Shown here: positions 1-8,864 of the stretch, one piece after another | Layout of the letters: each line of letters starts with the position of its first letter | How positions within the stretch are numbered: position 1 is the first letter of the stretch | Assembly (NCBI RefSeq): GCF_016756535.1 | Contig: NZ_AP023247.1 | Location: forward strand, 992,001 to 1,056,000 | Reading direction: 5' to 3' | Source: Mesorhizobium sp. 131-2-1 | Lineage (GTDB): Bacteria > Pseudomonadota > Alphaproteobacteria > Rhizobiales > Rhizobiaceae | DNA length: 64,000 nucleotides | The notes under the pieces: model-generated | The model's database searches: none | Seen by the model: only the letters and a program-made list of their open reading frames with translations | Told to the model about the DNA's origin: nothing | Made by a program: the position numbers and the translations under genes

Positions 1-314
1 AGCGCGTGTTCCCGGTCTACTCGCCGATGGTCGAAGGCGTCGAGATCGTGCGCCGCGGCAAGGTTCGCCGCGCCAAGCTCTATTACCTGCGCGATCGTCG
101 CGGCAAGTCGGCCCGCATCTCCGAGAACACCGGCGTGCGCGCCCGCAAGCTGAACGACGAGGAGCGTGATGCGCTGAACGCCGAGAAGGCGCGCATCGAG
201 GCCGAGAAGGTCGCCGCCGCCGAGGCGCTGGCCGTCGAGAAGGCCGCGCAGGACGCCGCCGAGAAGAAGGCCGCCGCCGAGGCCGCCAAGGCCGCGGAAG
301 CCGCCGCCGAATAA
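1..314 (+). CDS. rplS: 50S ribosomal protein L19 (C-terminal part)
   Basis: Large-subunit ribosomal protein L19, cut by the window start; the visible part begins at the second complete codon (position 3). The text [20 protein letters not shown] followed by [18 protein letters not shown] is the conserved C-terminal half of L19, which lies at the 30S-50S interface. After it comes an extension of about 55 residues rich in Ala, Lys and Glu (repeats of EKAA and AEAAKAAE), longer than in Escherichia coli and typical of rhizobial L19. The stop codon TAA is followed at once by a strong terminator. The genes usually upstream (trmD, rimM) would lie outside the window. Confidence 0.95.
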   Translation, partial: RVFPVYSPMVEGVEIVRRGKVRRAKLYYLRDRRGKSARISENTGVRARKLNDEERDALNAEKARIEAEKVAAAEALAVEKAAQDAAEKKAAAEAAKAAEAAAE

Positions 315-337
315 GCTTCTCAACCAATCGTTTTCGG

Positions 338-362
338 AAAAGGCGGCTTCGGCCGCCTTTTT
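338..362 (+). terminator. Rho-independent terminator after rplS
   Basis: A perfect hairpin, AAGGCGGC-TTCG-GCCGCCTT, with a stable TTCG tetraloop followed by a T run, 25 bases after the rplS stop codon. Confidence 0.9.
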
Positions 363-424
363 CGTTTCCTCGATGCGCTCACGGAGCCGTGAAGGCCTTT
401 CGCCCGAAAATCTGGCTACGGGGT

Positions 425-478
425 GTTGACGGCGAATTATCTTGTACACTAAATAATCGTGTACAAAATAACAGGAGA
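425..478 (+). promoter_or_regulatory. ohr promoter with candidate OhrR operator
   Basis: A perfect 8-bp inverted repeat, TTGTACAC (442-449) and GTGTACAA (459-466), separated by 9 A/T-rich bases, lies just before the ohr ribosome binding site AGGAG (473-477). A TTGAC hexamer starts at 425 and could be the -35 element, so the palindrome would cover the -10 region. The position suits repression by the OhrR protein encoded in the same operon. That OhrR binds here is inferred from position and symmetry. Confidence 0.65.
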
Positions 479-484
479 CCACAC

Positions 485-919
485 ATGTCCGCACTCTACA
501 CCACCCAGGCTCGCGTCACCGGCGGCCGCGCCGGCCACGCCGAAACCATCGATGGATTGCTCAAGGTCGATCTGGCGATGCCGAAAGAGCTGGGCGGGCA
601 GGGTGGCGCCACCAATCCGGAGCAGCTTTTCGCCGCCGGCTACGCCGCCTGCTTCGAAAGCGCGATCCGCTTCGTCGCACGCAAGCAGAAGCTGCCGCTC
701 GAGGACGCCGCGGTGACCGCCACCGTCAGCCTCCATCCCAACGACCAGGGCGGGTTCCGGCTCGGTGTGTCGCTGGCGGCGGAAACGAAAGGCCTTGATC
801 AGGCAACCTCGGAGGCGCTTGTATCGGAAGCGCACAAGATCTGCCCCTATTCCAACGCCATCAGGGGCAATATCGAGGTGGCGCTTTCGACCGAGGCGCT
901 TGCGGCAAAGGCAGCATGA
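485..919 (+). CDS. ohr: Organic hydroperoxide resistance protein Ohr
   Basis: Thiol peroxidase of the Ohr/OsmC family (144 aa) that reduces organic hydroperoxides and fatty acid peroxides in the cytoplasm, normally with lipoylated proteins as reductant. Both catalytic cysteines are visible in their usual settings, GYAACFESA near residue 60 and [13 protein letters not shown] near residue 122. An open frame continues upstream, but ATG 485 is chosen because AGGAG sits eight bases before it and the protein then starts MSALYTTQA as in the family. The gene overlaps ohrR by ATGA, so the two are translationally coupled. A palindromic operator precedes it. Confidence 0.93.
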   Translation: MSALYTTQARVTGGRAGHAETIDGLLKVDLAMPKELGGQGGATNPEQLFAAGYAACFESAIRFVARKQKLPLEDAAVTATVSLHPNDQGGFRLGVSLAAETKGLDQATSEALVSEAHKICPYSNAIRGNIEVALSTEALAAKAA

Positions 920-1410
920 CGACCAAGACGACGATCAGATCCGGAGAAACCCCGGCGGCTTCCGCCGGGGTGGCAAGGCTCGACCAGCAGCTTTGCTTCG
1001 CGCTCTATTCGGCGAGCGGGCTGATGACCAAGCTCTACCGGCCGCTGCTCGATCCGCTCGGCCTCACCTATCCGCAATATCTGGCGATGCTGGTGCTGTG
1101 GGAGCGCGCGCCGAGCACGGTGGGCGCGCTCGGCGAGGCGCTGGGCCTGGATTCGGCGACGCTGACGCCGCTGCTCAAGCGGCTGGAGGCGGGCGGCCTG
1201 GTCAGCCGTCGGCGCGATGCCGCCGACGAGCGCCGGGTGTTGGTCGAGCCGACCGCCAAAGGCCAGGCCCTGCGCGAGAAGGCGGCCGGGGTGCCTTCCG
1301 CGCTCGCCTGCCAGGTGCCGCTCGAGGCCGGCGAGCTGCGATCCCTGCACGGCGTGCTCACCCGCTTTGTCGCCGAGATGCGCAAGGCGAGCTCGGAGGC
1401 GGCGGAATAG
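916..1410 (+). CDS. ohrR: Peroxide-sensing MarR-family repressor OhrR
   Basis: MarR-family repressor (164 aa) controlling ohr. The sensing cysteine is C27 in [13 protein letters not shown], the OhrR signature. A second cysteine, C132 in ALACQVPL, lies at the spacing expected for the two-cysteine class (Xanthomonas C22/C127), so oxidation probably ends in an intersubunit disulfide. The winged helix covers about residues 55-115 ([12 protein letters not shown] through [12 protein letters not shown]). It is the second gene of the ohr operon and probably autoregulated, an inference from the arrangement. Family membership is clear from the cysteine context. Confidence 0.92.
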   Translation: MTTKTTIRSGETPAASAGVARLDQQLCFALYSASGLMTKLYRPLLDPLGLTYPQYLAMLVLWERAPSTVGALGEALGLDSATLTPLLKRLEAGGLVSRRRDAADERRVLVEPTAKGQALREKAAGVPSALACQVPLEAGELRSLHGVLTRFVAEMRKASSEAAE

Positions 1411-1586
1411 TCGCCCCACCCCGATACATTCCAAAACCGCGTCGTCAAGAGCACGGGATTCCGCTTTGGCGCCCATCCGCGCAGCGGATCGGCTTGCAAG
1501 GCGCTTGCGGAAAGCTAAAGTCGGCGCCGGATTTTCCTGCAAGCCCCGCACATTCGTGGGGCGTTTCAAGTTTCTGGGAGCGTGTC

Positions 1587-2384
1587 ATGACCAAATCGAA
1601 ACTGCTGCTGGCAGCCCTGCTGGCCTGCCTTCTCGCGCCTGTCGCCGCATTGGCCGACACGCTGCCCGACCTCGCCGGCAAGAAGGTGGTGGTGGTGACG
1701 GAGAATGCCTATCCGCCGCTGCAGTTCATCGATTCCAAGACCGGCAAGCAGATCGGCTGGGAATATGACGCGATGGACGAGATCGCCAAGCGGCTGAACT
1801 TCAAGGTCGAGTACCAGAACACCTCCTGGGACGCGATGATCCAGGCGGTTTCCGACAACCAGTACAACATCGGCATGACCGGCATCACCATCAAGGACGA
1901 CCGCAAGGAGAAGGTCGATTTCTCCGACCCCTATATGCGCTCGGAGCAGTTCATGCTGGTGCGCGGCGACGAAAGCCGCTTCACGGATGCCAAGAGCTTC
2001 GGCGCCTTCAAGGACGGGCTGATCGGCGCGCAGCCGGGCACGACGCCCTTCTACACCGCCGTCTACAGCGTGCTCGACGGCAATGAGCAGAACCCGCGCA
2101 TCAAACTGTTCGAGACGTTCGGCGCCACCGTGCAGGCGCTGAAGTCCGGCGACGTCGATGTCGTCCTGACCGACGGCACCGCCGGCAAGGGCTATGTCGA
2201 CGCTTCCGAAGGCAAGCTGAAGCTGATCGGCGGGCCGCTCGGCACCGAGGATTTCGGCTTCATCTTCCCGAAGGGATCCGACCTGGTGAAGCCGGTTAAC
2301 GCCGCGATCGCCTCGCTCAAGGCCGACGGCACGCTCGATGCGCTGAACAAGAAGTGGTTCCTTGACTACAAGATGGGGCAATAG
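1587..2384 (+). CDS. Amino-acid ABC transporter substrate-binding protein
   Basis: Periplasmic binding protein of the polar amino-acid family (family 3 solute-binding fold, 265 aa). The first 23 residues are a signal peptide (Lys, a run of Leu/Ala, then VAALA before DTLPD). Typical family stretches follow: [44 protein letters not shown] and the C-terminal LNKKWF. ATG 1587 has GGGAG seven bases upstream; an open frame further upstream lacks a signal sequence. Its permease follows after a 339-base repeat-containing gap. The substrate cannot be read from sequence; glutamine, histidine or a related amino acid is plausible. No ATPase gene is nearby. Confidence 0.9.
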   Translation: MTKSKLLLAALLACLLAPVAALADTLPDLAGKKVVVVTENAYPPLQFIDSKTGKQIGWEYDAMDEIAKRLNFKVEYQNTSWDAMIQAVSDNQYNIGMTGITIKDDRKEKVDFSDPYMRSEQFMLVRGDESRFTDAKSFGAFKDGLIGAQPGTTPFYTAVYSVLDGNEQNPRIKLFETFGATVQALKSGDVDVVLTDGTAGKGYVDASEGKLKLIGGPLGTEDFGFIFPKGSDLVKPVNAAIASLKADGTLDALNKKWFLDYKMGQ

Positions 2385-2441
2385 GCTTATCTTGCCGACG
2401 ACAGTGCCCGTGCAGAAAGTCGCGCTGACTTGGCACTTGAG

Positions 2442-2680
2442 CACCCCCCTCTGTCCTTCCGGACCCGGCCCTTCGCTGTCGCTCCGGGCGTTCGTCGTTC
2501 GAAAAGCCAAGCAATTGGCTTTTCGTCCGCTACGCGGACCTCTCCTCACCCCCCTCAAGGGGGGAGATTGGCAGTTTCAGCCGCAGCGCCTTTCCTCCGG
2601 CATTGGAGATTGGCGAAAGCAGAGACGACATCTGATCTCCCCCCTTGCTGGGGAGATGCCCGGTAGGGCAGAGGGGGGTG
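2442..2680 (+). repeat. MITE-like palindromic intergenic element
   Basis: Fills most of the 339-base gap between binding protein and permease. The ends are near-perfect 14-bp inverted repeats (CACCCCCCTCTGTC at 2442, GGCAGAGGGGGGTG ending at 2680, 13 of 14 paired). Inside are further palindromes: AAAAGCCAAGCAATTGGCTTTT around 2500-2521, and two facing copies of a CTCCCC...GGGGAGAT hairpin near 2553-2570 and 2635-2655. There is no coding frame of note. It could act as an mRNA processing or stabilising structure within the operon. A short element made of nearly the same two ends lies at 15493-15524. Confidence 0.7.
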
Positions 2681-2723
2681 TGCCGGAACGCTGCCTCCGC
2701 AACTATCTTACCGGCACTGCCTG

Positions 2724-3539
2724 ATGGCAACGCCCGCATCGTCCTCCCCCAAATCCGAATTCCCCTGGTGGCTGGCCGCGGCGCTTGTGCTGGCGCTGGC
2801 GGCGGCTCTCTCCATCGCGTCCAGCGACCTCTATGCGCAGGTCTTCGCCACCGTTGCCAAGGGCATCGGCATTACCGTCTTCGTCACCGTGGTCGCCTTC
2901 GCGCTTGCCTCGGCGATCGGGCTGGGCATCGCGCTGATGGGGTTGTCGAGCTCGCGGCTGCTTCGCCAGGTCGCGCGCTTCTATGTCGAGATCATCCGCG
3001 GCGTGCCGATCCTGGTGCTGTTGTTCTGGATCGCCTTTGCCGGCGCGCCGGCCTTCGTCGCTGCATGGAACGCGCTGACCGCGCCGCTACAGAGCGCCGG
3101 CTATCTCGGCGAGCTGCTGGTGCGCGACGTCTCGCTGCTATGGCGCGCCATCATGGCGCTCACCATCGGCTATTCGGCCTTCATCTCGGAAGTGTTCCGG
3201 GCCGGCATCCAGTCGGTGGAGAAGGGCCAGATCGAGGCGGCCAAGGCGCTGGGGCTGACGCGCGCGCAGCGCTTCCGGCTGATCGTCTTTCCGCAGGCGA
3301 TCCGCACCATCCTGCCGCCGCTCGGCAACGACTTCGTCGCCATGGTCAAGGATTCCTCGCTGGTCTCGGTGCTCGGCGTCGCCGACATCACCCAGATGGG
3401 CAAGGTCTATGCCGCCGGCTCGTTCCGCTTCTTCGAGACCTATTCCATCGTCGCCTATATCTATCTGATCCTCACAGTCGGGCTGTCACTGGCGCTGAGG
3501 GCGATGGAACAGCGGCTGCGCCGCCAGCATCAGGAATAG
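2724..3539 (+). CDS. Amino-acid ABC transporter permease
   Basis: Inner-membrane permease of the HisM/GlnP type (271 aa). An N-terminal membrane segment (WWLAAALVLALAAALSIA) is followed by the permease core: VEIIRGVPILVLLFW near residue 92, then the EAA loop EAAKALGLTRAQRFRLIVFP near residue 172, which docks the ATPase, and PLGNDFVAMVKDSSL. These are hallmarks of polar amino-acid permeases. It presumably works with the binding protein upstream. Only one permease gene is present, so a homodimer is likely, and the ATPase must be encoded elsewhere. Confidence 0.9.
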   Translation: MATPASSSPKSEFPWWLAAALVLALAAALSIASSDLYAQVFATVAKGIGITVFVTVVAFALASAIGLGIALMGLSSSRLLRQVARFYVEIIRGVPILVLLFWIAFAGAPAFVAAWNALTAPLQSAGYLGELLVRDVSLLWRAIMALTIGYSAFISEVFRAGIQSVEKGQIEAAKALGLTRAQRFRLIVFPQAIRTILPPLGNDFVAMVKDSSLVSVLGVADITQMGKVYAAGSFRFFETYSIVAYIYLILTVGLSLALRAMEQRLRRQHQE

Positions 3540-3597
3540 CCGCCCACCAAAGACCGCGCTACGATCCTTCGCGCCCGGCAGCGGAGGAGGACATTTG

Positions 3598-4233
3598 ATG
3601 AATCTCGACAAGGCCAATGAAGCGCTGGACTCCGTCTATTCGGCCGACACGCCGGAAGCGCTCGCCAAGGCCTACGCCGAATGGAACGCGACCTATGACA
3701 GCGAGACCGCCTCGCTCGGTTATTTGCTCCCCTTCATGATCACTGCCTGGGTGGCGCGCCATGTGCCAGCAGGCGAAGGCCCGCTGCTCGACGCCGGCTG
3801 CGGCACTGGCCTCTCCGGCCCGTCGCTGAAGGCGCTGGGCTACGGCGACATCGCCGGCCTTGATCTCTCCGACGACATGCTGAAGCTCGCCGGTAGCCGC
3901 AACGCCTACAATGAGCTGAAGAAGGCGATGCTCGGCGGACCTCTGCCCTGGCCGGACGGCCATTTCCGCGCCTTCTTCTCGACCGGTGTGTTCACCATCG
4001 GCCATGCGCCGGCTTCCGGCCTCAACGAGCTGGTGCGCATCACCAGGAGCGGCGGCCACGCCATCTTCACCGTCCGCGACCAGGTTTTCGAAAGCGGCGG
4101 ATTTCAAGCGGTGTTCGACGAGCTCACGCAGGCGAGGAAGTGGCGCCTGGTCGAGCAGAGCCCGTGGTTCCGCTGCTACGCGATCGGCGATCCGGAAGCG
4201 CTGGTAAAGACGTTCGTGTTTGAAGTGATGTGA
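3598..4233 (+). CDS. Class I SAM-dependent methyltransferase
   Basis: Probable S-adenosylmethionine-dependent methyltransferase (211 aa). Motif I is LLDAGCGTGLSGPSLKALGY (about residues 64-83), followed by the acidic motif AGLDLSDDMLKLA; both are standard for the Rossmann-like fold that binds SAM. ATG 3598 follows GGAGGAGGA with good spacing; a TTG one codon earlier is less likely. The substrate is unknown. The N-terminal stretch ADTPEALAKAYAEWNATYDS resembles proteins annotated as Williams-Beuren-type methyltransferases, but I would not assign a reaction. Confidence 0.8.
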   Translation: MNLDKANEALDSVYSADTPEALAKAYAEWNATYDSETASLGYLLPFMITAWVARHVPAGEGPLLDAGCGTGLSGPSLKALGYGDIAGLDLSDDMLKLAGSRNAYNELKKAMLGGPLPWPDGHFRAFFSTGVFTIGHAPASGLNELVRITRSGGHAIFTVRDQVFESGGFQAVFDELTQARKWRLVEQSPWFRCYAIGDPEALVKTFVFEVM

Positions 4234-4262
4234 GCGGCGAGTTCGCCGGCCTTGGCTCCCTT

Positions 4263-4473
4263 CCTCTCCCTCCGAAGGGGGGAGAGGTGGCGCTGCGAAG
4301 CAGCGACGGAGTGGGGGAAGCCGGTCCTCAAATGCGCTGCCGCTGACAACTCGCCACAGCGCCCCGATCAAGCCGAGGCATTGCCGGGCTTGAAACAGCA
4401 ATGACCGGGCCAGGTCGACCCCCACTCCGTCGAGCTTCGCTCGACACCTCTCCCCCGATCGACGGGGGAGAGG
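4263..4473. repeat. Composite palindromic repeat with two facing 55-bp arms
   Basis: Two related blocks face each other: 4263-4317 reads CCTCTCCC then a short loop, GGGGGAGAGGTG, a GCTGCGAAGCAGC hairpin and GACGGAGTGGGGG; 4419-4473 is the same order in reverse complement. About 100 bases separate them. Flanking text (TTCGCCGGCCTTGG at 4241 and TTCGCCGGCTTTGG at 4485) is in the same orientation on both sides. Each arm also folds on itself. This is the pattern of a rhizobial palindromic repeat inserted twice or carrying long inverted ends. Confidence 0.7.
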
Positions 4474-4571
4474 AAAGGCGCGAGTTCGCCGGCTTTGGTG
4501 CCTTTCCTCCCGCTAGGTACCCAAGTCGTGCACGGCCACGCCGCTAATTGCCGAAAAGCCAAAACATTGAT

Positions 4572-4700
4572 ATGAGCAGCGCCATGGAAGAGCTTTTCGG
4601 CGATCCGGCCTACAAGGGTTTCGTGCTGCAGGACAGAAAGCGCCTGCCGTCGCGATTTGCCGCGCGCGTCTGCGGCGCGCTCACCAGCCGACTTAGCTAG
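4572..4700 (+). CDS. Possible 42-residue protein upstream of leuC
   Basis: A short open frame beginning MSSAMEELFGDPAYKGFVLQ and ending CGALTSRLS, in the 551-base stretch between the methyltransferase and leuC. It has a sensible amino-acid mix but no clear ribosome binding site (AACATTGAT precedes the ATG), and I recognise no family. It is not obviously an attenuation leader: it has only a few leucines. It may be chance. The rest of this stretch (4234-4571) is repeat, and 4701-4784 shows nothing I can name. Confidence 0.2.
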   Translation: MSSAMEELFGDPAYKGFVLQDRKRLPSRFAARVCGALTSRLS

Positions 4701-4784
4701 GCCGACTTCGCCTCGTCGCCCTTGCCGGGCTTGCATGGTCCGGCACCGGCCTCTTCTCCTTTTCATATCGACGGATTTACGCAC

Positions 4785-6194
4785 ATGAGCGCACCGCGCA
4801 CCCTCTACGACAAGATCTTCGACGACCATCTGGTCGACCGCCAGGACGACGGCACCTGCCTGCTCTACATCGACCGCCACCTCGTCCACGAAGTGACCAG
4901 CCCGCAGGCCTTCGAAGGCCTGCGAATGAGCGGCAGAAAAGTCCGGCATCCGGAAAAGACGCTGGCCGTGGTCGACCACAACGTGCCGACCTCGCCCGAG
5001 CGCAAGTTCGGCATCAAGAACGAGGAAAGCCGCATCCAGGTCGAGGCGCTGGCCAGGAACGCCAAGGATTTCGGCATCGAGTATTATTCCGAGAACGATA
5101 TCCGCCAGGGCATCGTCCACATCATCGGGCCGGAGCAGGGTTTCACCCTGCCGGGCATGACCATCGTCTGCGGCGACAGCCACACTTCCACGCATGGCGC
5201 CTTCGGCGCGCTGGCGCATGGCATCGGCACGTCGGAAGTCGAGCATGTGCTGGCCACCCAGACGCTGATCCAGCGCAAGGCCAAGAACATGCTGGTGCGC
5301 GTCGACGGTACGCTGCCCGCAGGCGTCACCGCCAAGGACATCATCCTTGCCATCATCGGCGAGATCGGCACCGCCGGCGGCACCGGCTATGTCATCGAAT
5401 ATGCCGGCGAGGCGATCCGCGCGCTGTCGATGGAAGGCCGCATGACGATCTGCAACATGTCGATCGAGGGCGGCGCTCGCGCCGGCCTGATCGCGCCGGA
5501 CGAGACGACCTTCGCCTATGTCAAGGACAAGCCGCGCGCGCCGAAGGGCGCGGCGTGGGACGCTGCCCTTGCCTACTGGAAGACGCTGCATTCGGATGAA
5601 GGCGCGCATTTCGACAAGGTGGTGGTGCTCGACGCGCAGAAGCTGCCGCCGATCGTCTCCTGGGGGTCCTCGCCGGAGGATGTCGTCTCGGTGCAAGGCT
5701 TTGTGCCCAATCCGGAAGAGATCACCGATGAGAACAAGCGCTCCTCGAAGCTGCGCGCGCTCGACTATATGGGGCTGACGCCCGGCACCAGGATCACCGA
5801 CATCCAGCTCGACCGCGTGTTCATCGGTTCCTGCACCAATGGCCGCATCGAGGATCTGCGCGCGGCCGCCAAGGTGGTCGAGGGCAGAAAAGTCAATCCG
5901 CGCGTCAACGCCATGATCGTGCCGGGCTCCGGCCTGGTCAAGGAACAGGCGGAGGCCGAGGGTCTCGACAAGATCTTCCTCGCCGCCGGTTTCGACTGGC
6001 GCGAGCCGGGCTGCTCGATGTGTCTCGCCATGAACGACGACCGGCTGAAGCCGCACGAGCGCTGCGCCTCGACCTCGAACCGCAATTTCGAGGGCCGGCA
6101 GGGCTTCAAGGGCCGCACCCATCTGGTGTCGCCGGCCATGGCGGCAGCGGCGGCGATCGCCGGCCATTTCGTCGACATCCGCGACTGGAAATAG
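4785..6194 (+). CDS. leuC: 3-isopropylmalate dehydratase large subunit LeuC
   Basis: Large subunit of isopropylmalate isomerase (469 aa), which with LeuD converts 2-isopropylmalate to 3-isopropylmalate in leucine synthesis. Aconitase-family hallmarks are present: [12 protein letters not shown] at the start, [20 protein letters not shown], and the three iron-sulfur cysteines in [16 protein letters not shown] and [16 protein letters not shown] 4785 gives the normal length; an upstream in-frame ATG at 4722 would add 21 atypical residues. The ribosome binding site is weak. leuD is not adjacent, so leuC stands alone, as often in rhizobia. A terminator follows. Confidence 0.96.
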   Translation: MSAPRTLYDKIFDDHLVDRQDDGTCLLYIDRHLVHEVTSPQAFEGLRMSGRKVRHPEKTLAVVDHNVPTSPERKFGIKNEESRIQVEALARNAKDFGIEYYSENDIRQGIVHIIGPEQGFTLPGMTIVCGDSHTSTHGAFGALAHGIGTSEVEHVLATQTLIQRKAKNMLVRVDGTLPAGVTAKDIILAIIGEIGTAGGTGYVIEYAGEAIRALSMEGRMTICNMSIEGGARAGLIAPDETTFAYVKDKPRAPKGAAWDAALAYWKTLHSDEGAHFDKVVVLDAQKLPPIVSWGSSPEDVVSVQGFVPNPEEITDENKRSSKLRALDYMGLTPGTRITDIQLDRVFIGSCTNGRIEDLRAAAKVVEGRKVNPRVNAMIVPGSGLVKEQAEAEGLDKIFLAAGFDWREPGCSMCLAMNDDRLKPHERCASTSNRNFEGRQGFKGRTHLVSPAMAAAAAIAGHFVDIRDWK

Positions 6195-6227
6195 GCCGGC
6201 CGCGGCATTCCGCATACGGCCTCGATC

Positions 6228-6258
6228 AAACCCGGACCATTGATGGTTCGGGGTTTTT
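6228..6258 (+). terminator. Terminator after leuC
   Basis: An imperfect hairpin, AAACCCGGACCA paired with TGGTTCGGGGTTT around a short loop, ends in a T run about 35 bases after the leuC stop. Confidence 0.75.
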
Positions 6259-6370
6259 CGTTGCCCGCGGGCGGCGGCTTTTTTCTTTGCAGCAGCCTTT
6301 GCTTAACCGCTTGTTTGGGCTTGCGCATTAGCATCTTTCCCTGACGTAAGCGGGGAAAGTCACAAGTCGT

Positions 6371-7567
6371 TTGGACACGGGTCTGCTCATAGCGCTGCTC
6401 AACCCGACGATCGCGCTGGCGCTTGGCGCGGCGTTCCTCGTGCTGTGGTTCTATCAGCGCCATCGCCCCTATCTGGCGGTGCTGGCCGCGAGCTACTGCC
6501 TCTCGGCCCCTGGCTTCCTTCTCCAATATTTCAAGCTGCCGGTCGGGATGGTGCTCACCAAGCTCATCTCCAACCTATGCTTCACGGCGGCGGGCTGCTG
6601 CCTGGCCAGCGCAATCGTCGCGCGTTACGGGCGGCGCGTCCCCTATGTCGGAATCGCGATCACCACCGGCGGCGGGCTCGCCGCCTTTTCATGGTTCATG
6701 TTCGTGCAGCCGGATCTCACCTGGCGCATCCTGTCGATGAATTTCGGCTTCGGCGCCCTCAGCCTGCTGGTCGCCGCCGAGTTGCGTACCGTGCGCGGCA
6801 ACGGTCCGACGGAAAAGATCCTGTTCGTGCTGTCGCTGCTTTCAGGATTGAACTTCGTCGTCCGCACCCTGATCGTCGTCATCGCGCACGGGCCATTCCC
6901 GAGCTATGACGGGTTCTACGGCTCGTCCTACTGGACGACGGCGCTCTTATCGCATGCGCTGCTGTCGCTGCTGATCGCGCTTTCCCTGTTTTCGGCCGCC
7001 GCGCTCGACGTGATGAAGGCGCTGAAGGCCGAGACCCACACCGACCCGCTGTCCGGCCTGCTCAACCGCCGCGGCTTCGAGGAACGGGCGGCGCTGCTGC
7101 TCGACCAGTGCGCCAAGGCGAAATTCCCCGTCGCCATGGTGCTTGCCGACCTCGACCACTTCAAGGCGCTGAACGACCAGCACGGGCACGCGGTGGGCGA
7201 CAGGGTCATCGCCGATTTCGCCGCCAAGCTGAGCTTCGCCACCGGCACCAGGGGTGCCGCCGGCCGCATCGGCGGCGAGGAGTTCGCCGTGCTCCTGCCG
7301 CTGTGCGATCTCGCTTCGGCGCGGCTGTTCGCCGAGGCGATCCGCTCGCTCTATTCGTCAGGCGGTGTCGCCAGCCTGCCGCGAGGCGTCAGGGTGACGG
7401 CAAGTTTCGGCGTCGCCGCCCGTTCCGGCGACGAAGGTCTGGCGCCGCTGATGCGCCGCGCCGACGATGCGCTCTACAAGGCCAAGAAGAACGGCCGCGA
7501 CAGCGTGCGCCTGTCCTATGAGCGGCCGGAAACGGTGTTCGTGCCGGAGTCGGCCGGCGTCGGCTGA
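6371..7567 (+). CDS. Membrane diguanylate cyclase (GGDEF) 1
   Basis: Probable diguanylate cyclase (398 aa) making cyclic di-GMP. The N-terminal half (to about residue 215) has about six hydrophobic segments and no recognised sensor fold. The GGDEF domain follows: THTDPLSGLLNRRGFEE, the metal/GTP loop LADLDHFKALNDQHGHAVGD near residue 255, and the active-site loop GRIGGEEFAVLLP near residue 300. The GGEEF form is normally active. I see no RxxD inhibitory site just before the loop and no EAL domain. The start is TTG 6371; no better start precedes the first membrane segment. A paralogue of the same architecture follows after 94 bases. Confidence 0.88.
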   Translation: MDTGLLIALLNPTIALALGAAFLVLWFYQRHRPYLAVLAASYCLSAPGFLLQYFKLPVGMVLTKLISNLCFTAAGCCLASAIVARYGRRVPYVGIAITTGGGLAAFSWFMFVQPDLTWRILSMNFGFGALSLLVAAELRTVRGNGPTEKILFVLSLLSGLNFVVRTLIVVIAHGPFPSYDGFYGSSYWTTALLSHALLSLLIALSLFSAAALDVMKALKAETHTDPLSGLLNRRGFEERAALLLDQCAKAKFPVAMVLADLDHFKALNDQHGHAVGDRVIADFAAKLSFATGTRGAAGRIGGEEFAVLLPLCDLASARLFAEAIRSLYSSGGVASLPRGVRVTASFGVAARSGDEGLAPLMRRADDALYKAKKNGRDSVRLSYERPETVFVPESAGVG

Positions 7568-7661
7568 GGGTGAACGGTCCGCCATCCGCCCGCCCATGAC
7601 CCCACGTTAACGTCTTTTTCGCCCGTCGATGCTTTGCTGTCGGCGGGGGTCTTTTTGAACG

Positions 7662-8864
7662 ATGGGCAGTGCGGACGTCATCCTTGTGATCAACCTGTTC
7701 GTCGCCGGACTGCTGGCGGCGGCCTTCATGACGATCGCCATCTACGATCAAAGCCGGGTGTCGGCGCGCTGGCTGGCCTTCGGCTACATGATTGGCATGG
7801 TCTATTTCGCCCTCGAGTTCATCATCCCAGCTTTCGACAATGCTCGGCTCCCGGTCGTCGTCGCCTTTGCCGTCTTCCTCGGCGCCACCATCGTCTTCAA
7901 TGGCGGCCTTGCCCACAAATACGGCGTGGCACCGCCATGGTGGCCGATGCTGCTCTTCCTGGCCATCGCTTCCGTAGGGGTCTATCTGGTGCAGGAACTG
8001 CCGCGTCAGTCCTTCACCGCAATGATGGCCTACCAGCTTCCCTACGCTGTCATGCAGTTCACCGCGCTCGGCATCGTCTGGTCGTCGAGGCAAAGGCGCG
8101 GTCGGCTCGACACCATACTGATGGCCGTGCTGACGGCCAGCGCGCTGCAGTTCGCCTCGAAGCCCTTCATCGCCCATGCGCTGGGCGGCCGCGGCGCCGA
8201 TCCGCAGTCCTACGTGCAGACCAGCTACGCGCTGGTGTCGCAGTCGCTCGGCACCGTGTTCGGCCTGGCGCTGGCGCTGCTTGCGCTGGCGATCCTGGTG
8301 CGCGACGTGCTGGCCGAGGCGACGTCGAAATCGGAAACCGACGCGCTGTCCAGGCTGCTCAATCGCGGCGGCTTCGAGCGCCATGCCGAAATCACCCTGA
8401 GGGAAGCCGCGCGCCGGGGCGTTCCGGTGGCGCTGGTGATCGCCGACCTCGACCATTTCAAGGGCATCAACGACAATTTCGGTCACGCTTGCGGTGACCG
8501 GGTGATCGAGACCTTCGCCGGCTTCCTGCGCGAGGCCGCGGCCGATCATCATGTCGCGGGGCGCATCGGTGGTGAGGAGTTCGCTATCATCCTGCCGGGC
8601 ACCAATCTGGCGGCCGCGCGGCTGTTCGCCGAAGGCGCTCGCAGCGCGTTCGGCACACTGCCCATCGACAGCCTGCCGGCCGAGCATCGCTGCAGCGCCA
8701 GCTTCGGCGTTGCCGAGCTTGGCGCGGGCGAGGACTTTTCCGATCTTCTGCGGCGCGCCGACGAAGCGCTCTATCAGGCCAAGGGCGGCGGCCGCGACTG
8801 CGTGCGCGTCTCGGCCGGCCCGGGCGGACGGCAGGCGTCCGCTGCGTTCAACGGCAGGGGCTGA
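7662..8864 (+). CDS. Membrane diguanylate cyclase (GGDEF) 2
   Basis: Second membrane-bound diguanylate cyclase (400 aa), a paralogue of the gene before it. It starts MGSADVILVINLFVAG and has about six membrane segments to residue 215, then SETDALSRLLNRGGFER, IADLDHFKGINDNFGHACGD and GRIGGEEFAIILP (loop near residue 303). The catalytic residues match an active cyclase. The similarity is strongest in the GGDEF half; the membrane halves share topology more than sequence, so the two may sense different cues. Its 3' end overlaps the convergent gene on the other strand by 17 bases. Confidence 0.88.
   Translation: MGSADVILVINLFVAGLLAAAFMTIAIYDQSRVSARWLAFGYMIGMVYFALEFIIPAFDNARLPVVVAFAVFLGATIVFNGGLAHKYGVAPPWWPMLLFLAIASVGVYLVQELPRQSFTAMMAYQLPYAVMQFTALGIVWSSRQRRGRLDTILMAVLTASALQFASKPFIAHALGGRGADPQSYVQTSYALVSQSLGTVFGLALALLALAILVRDVLAEATSKSETDALSRLLNRGGFERHAEITLREAARRGVPVALVIADLDHFKGINDNFGHACGDRVIETFAGFLREAAADHHVAGRIGGEEFAIILPGTNLAAARLFAEGARSAFGTLPIDSLPAEHRCSASFGVAELGAGEDFSDLLRRADEALYQAKGGGRDCVRVSAGPGGRQASAAFNGRG

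Noticed and set aside
4368..6215. 615-codon open frame on the minus strand
   Set aside because: Antisense to leuC; composition is typical of a shadow frame and no domain is seen.
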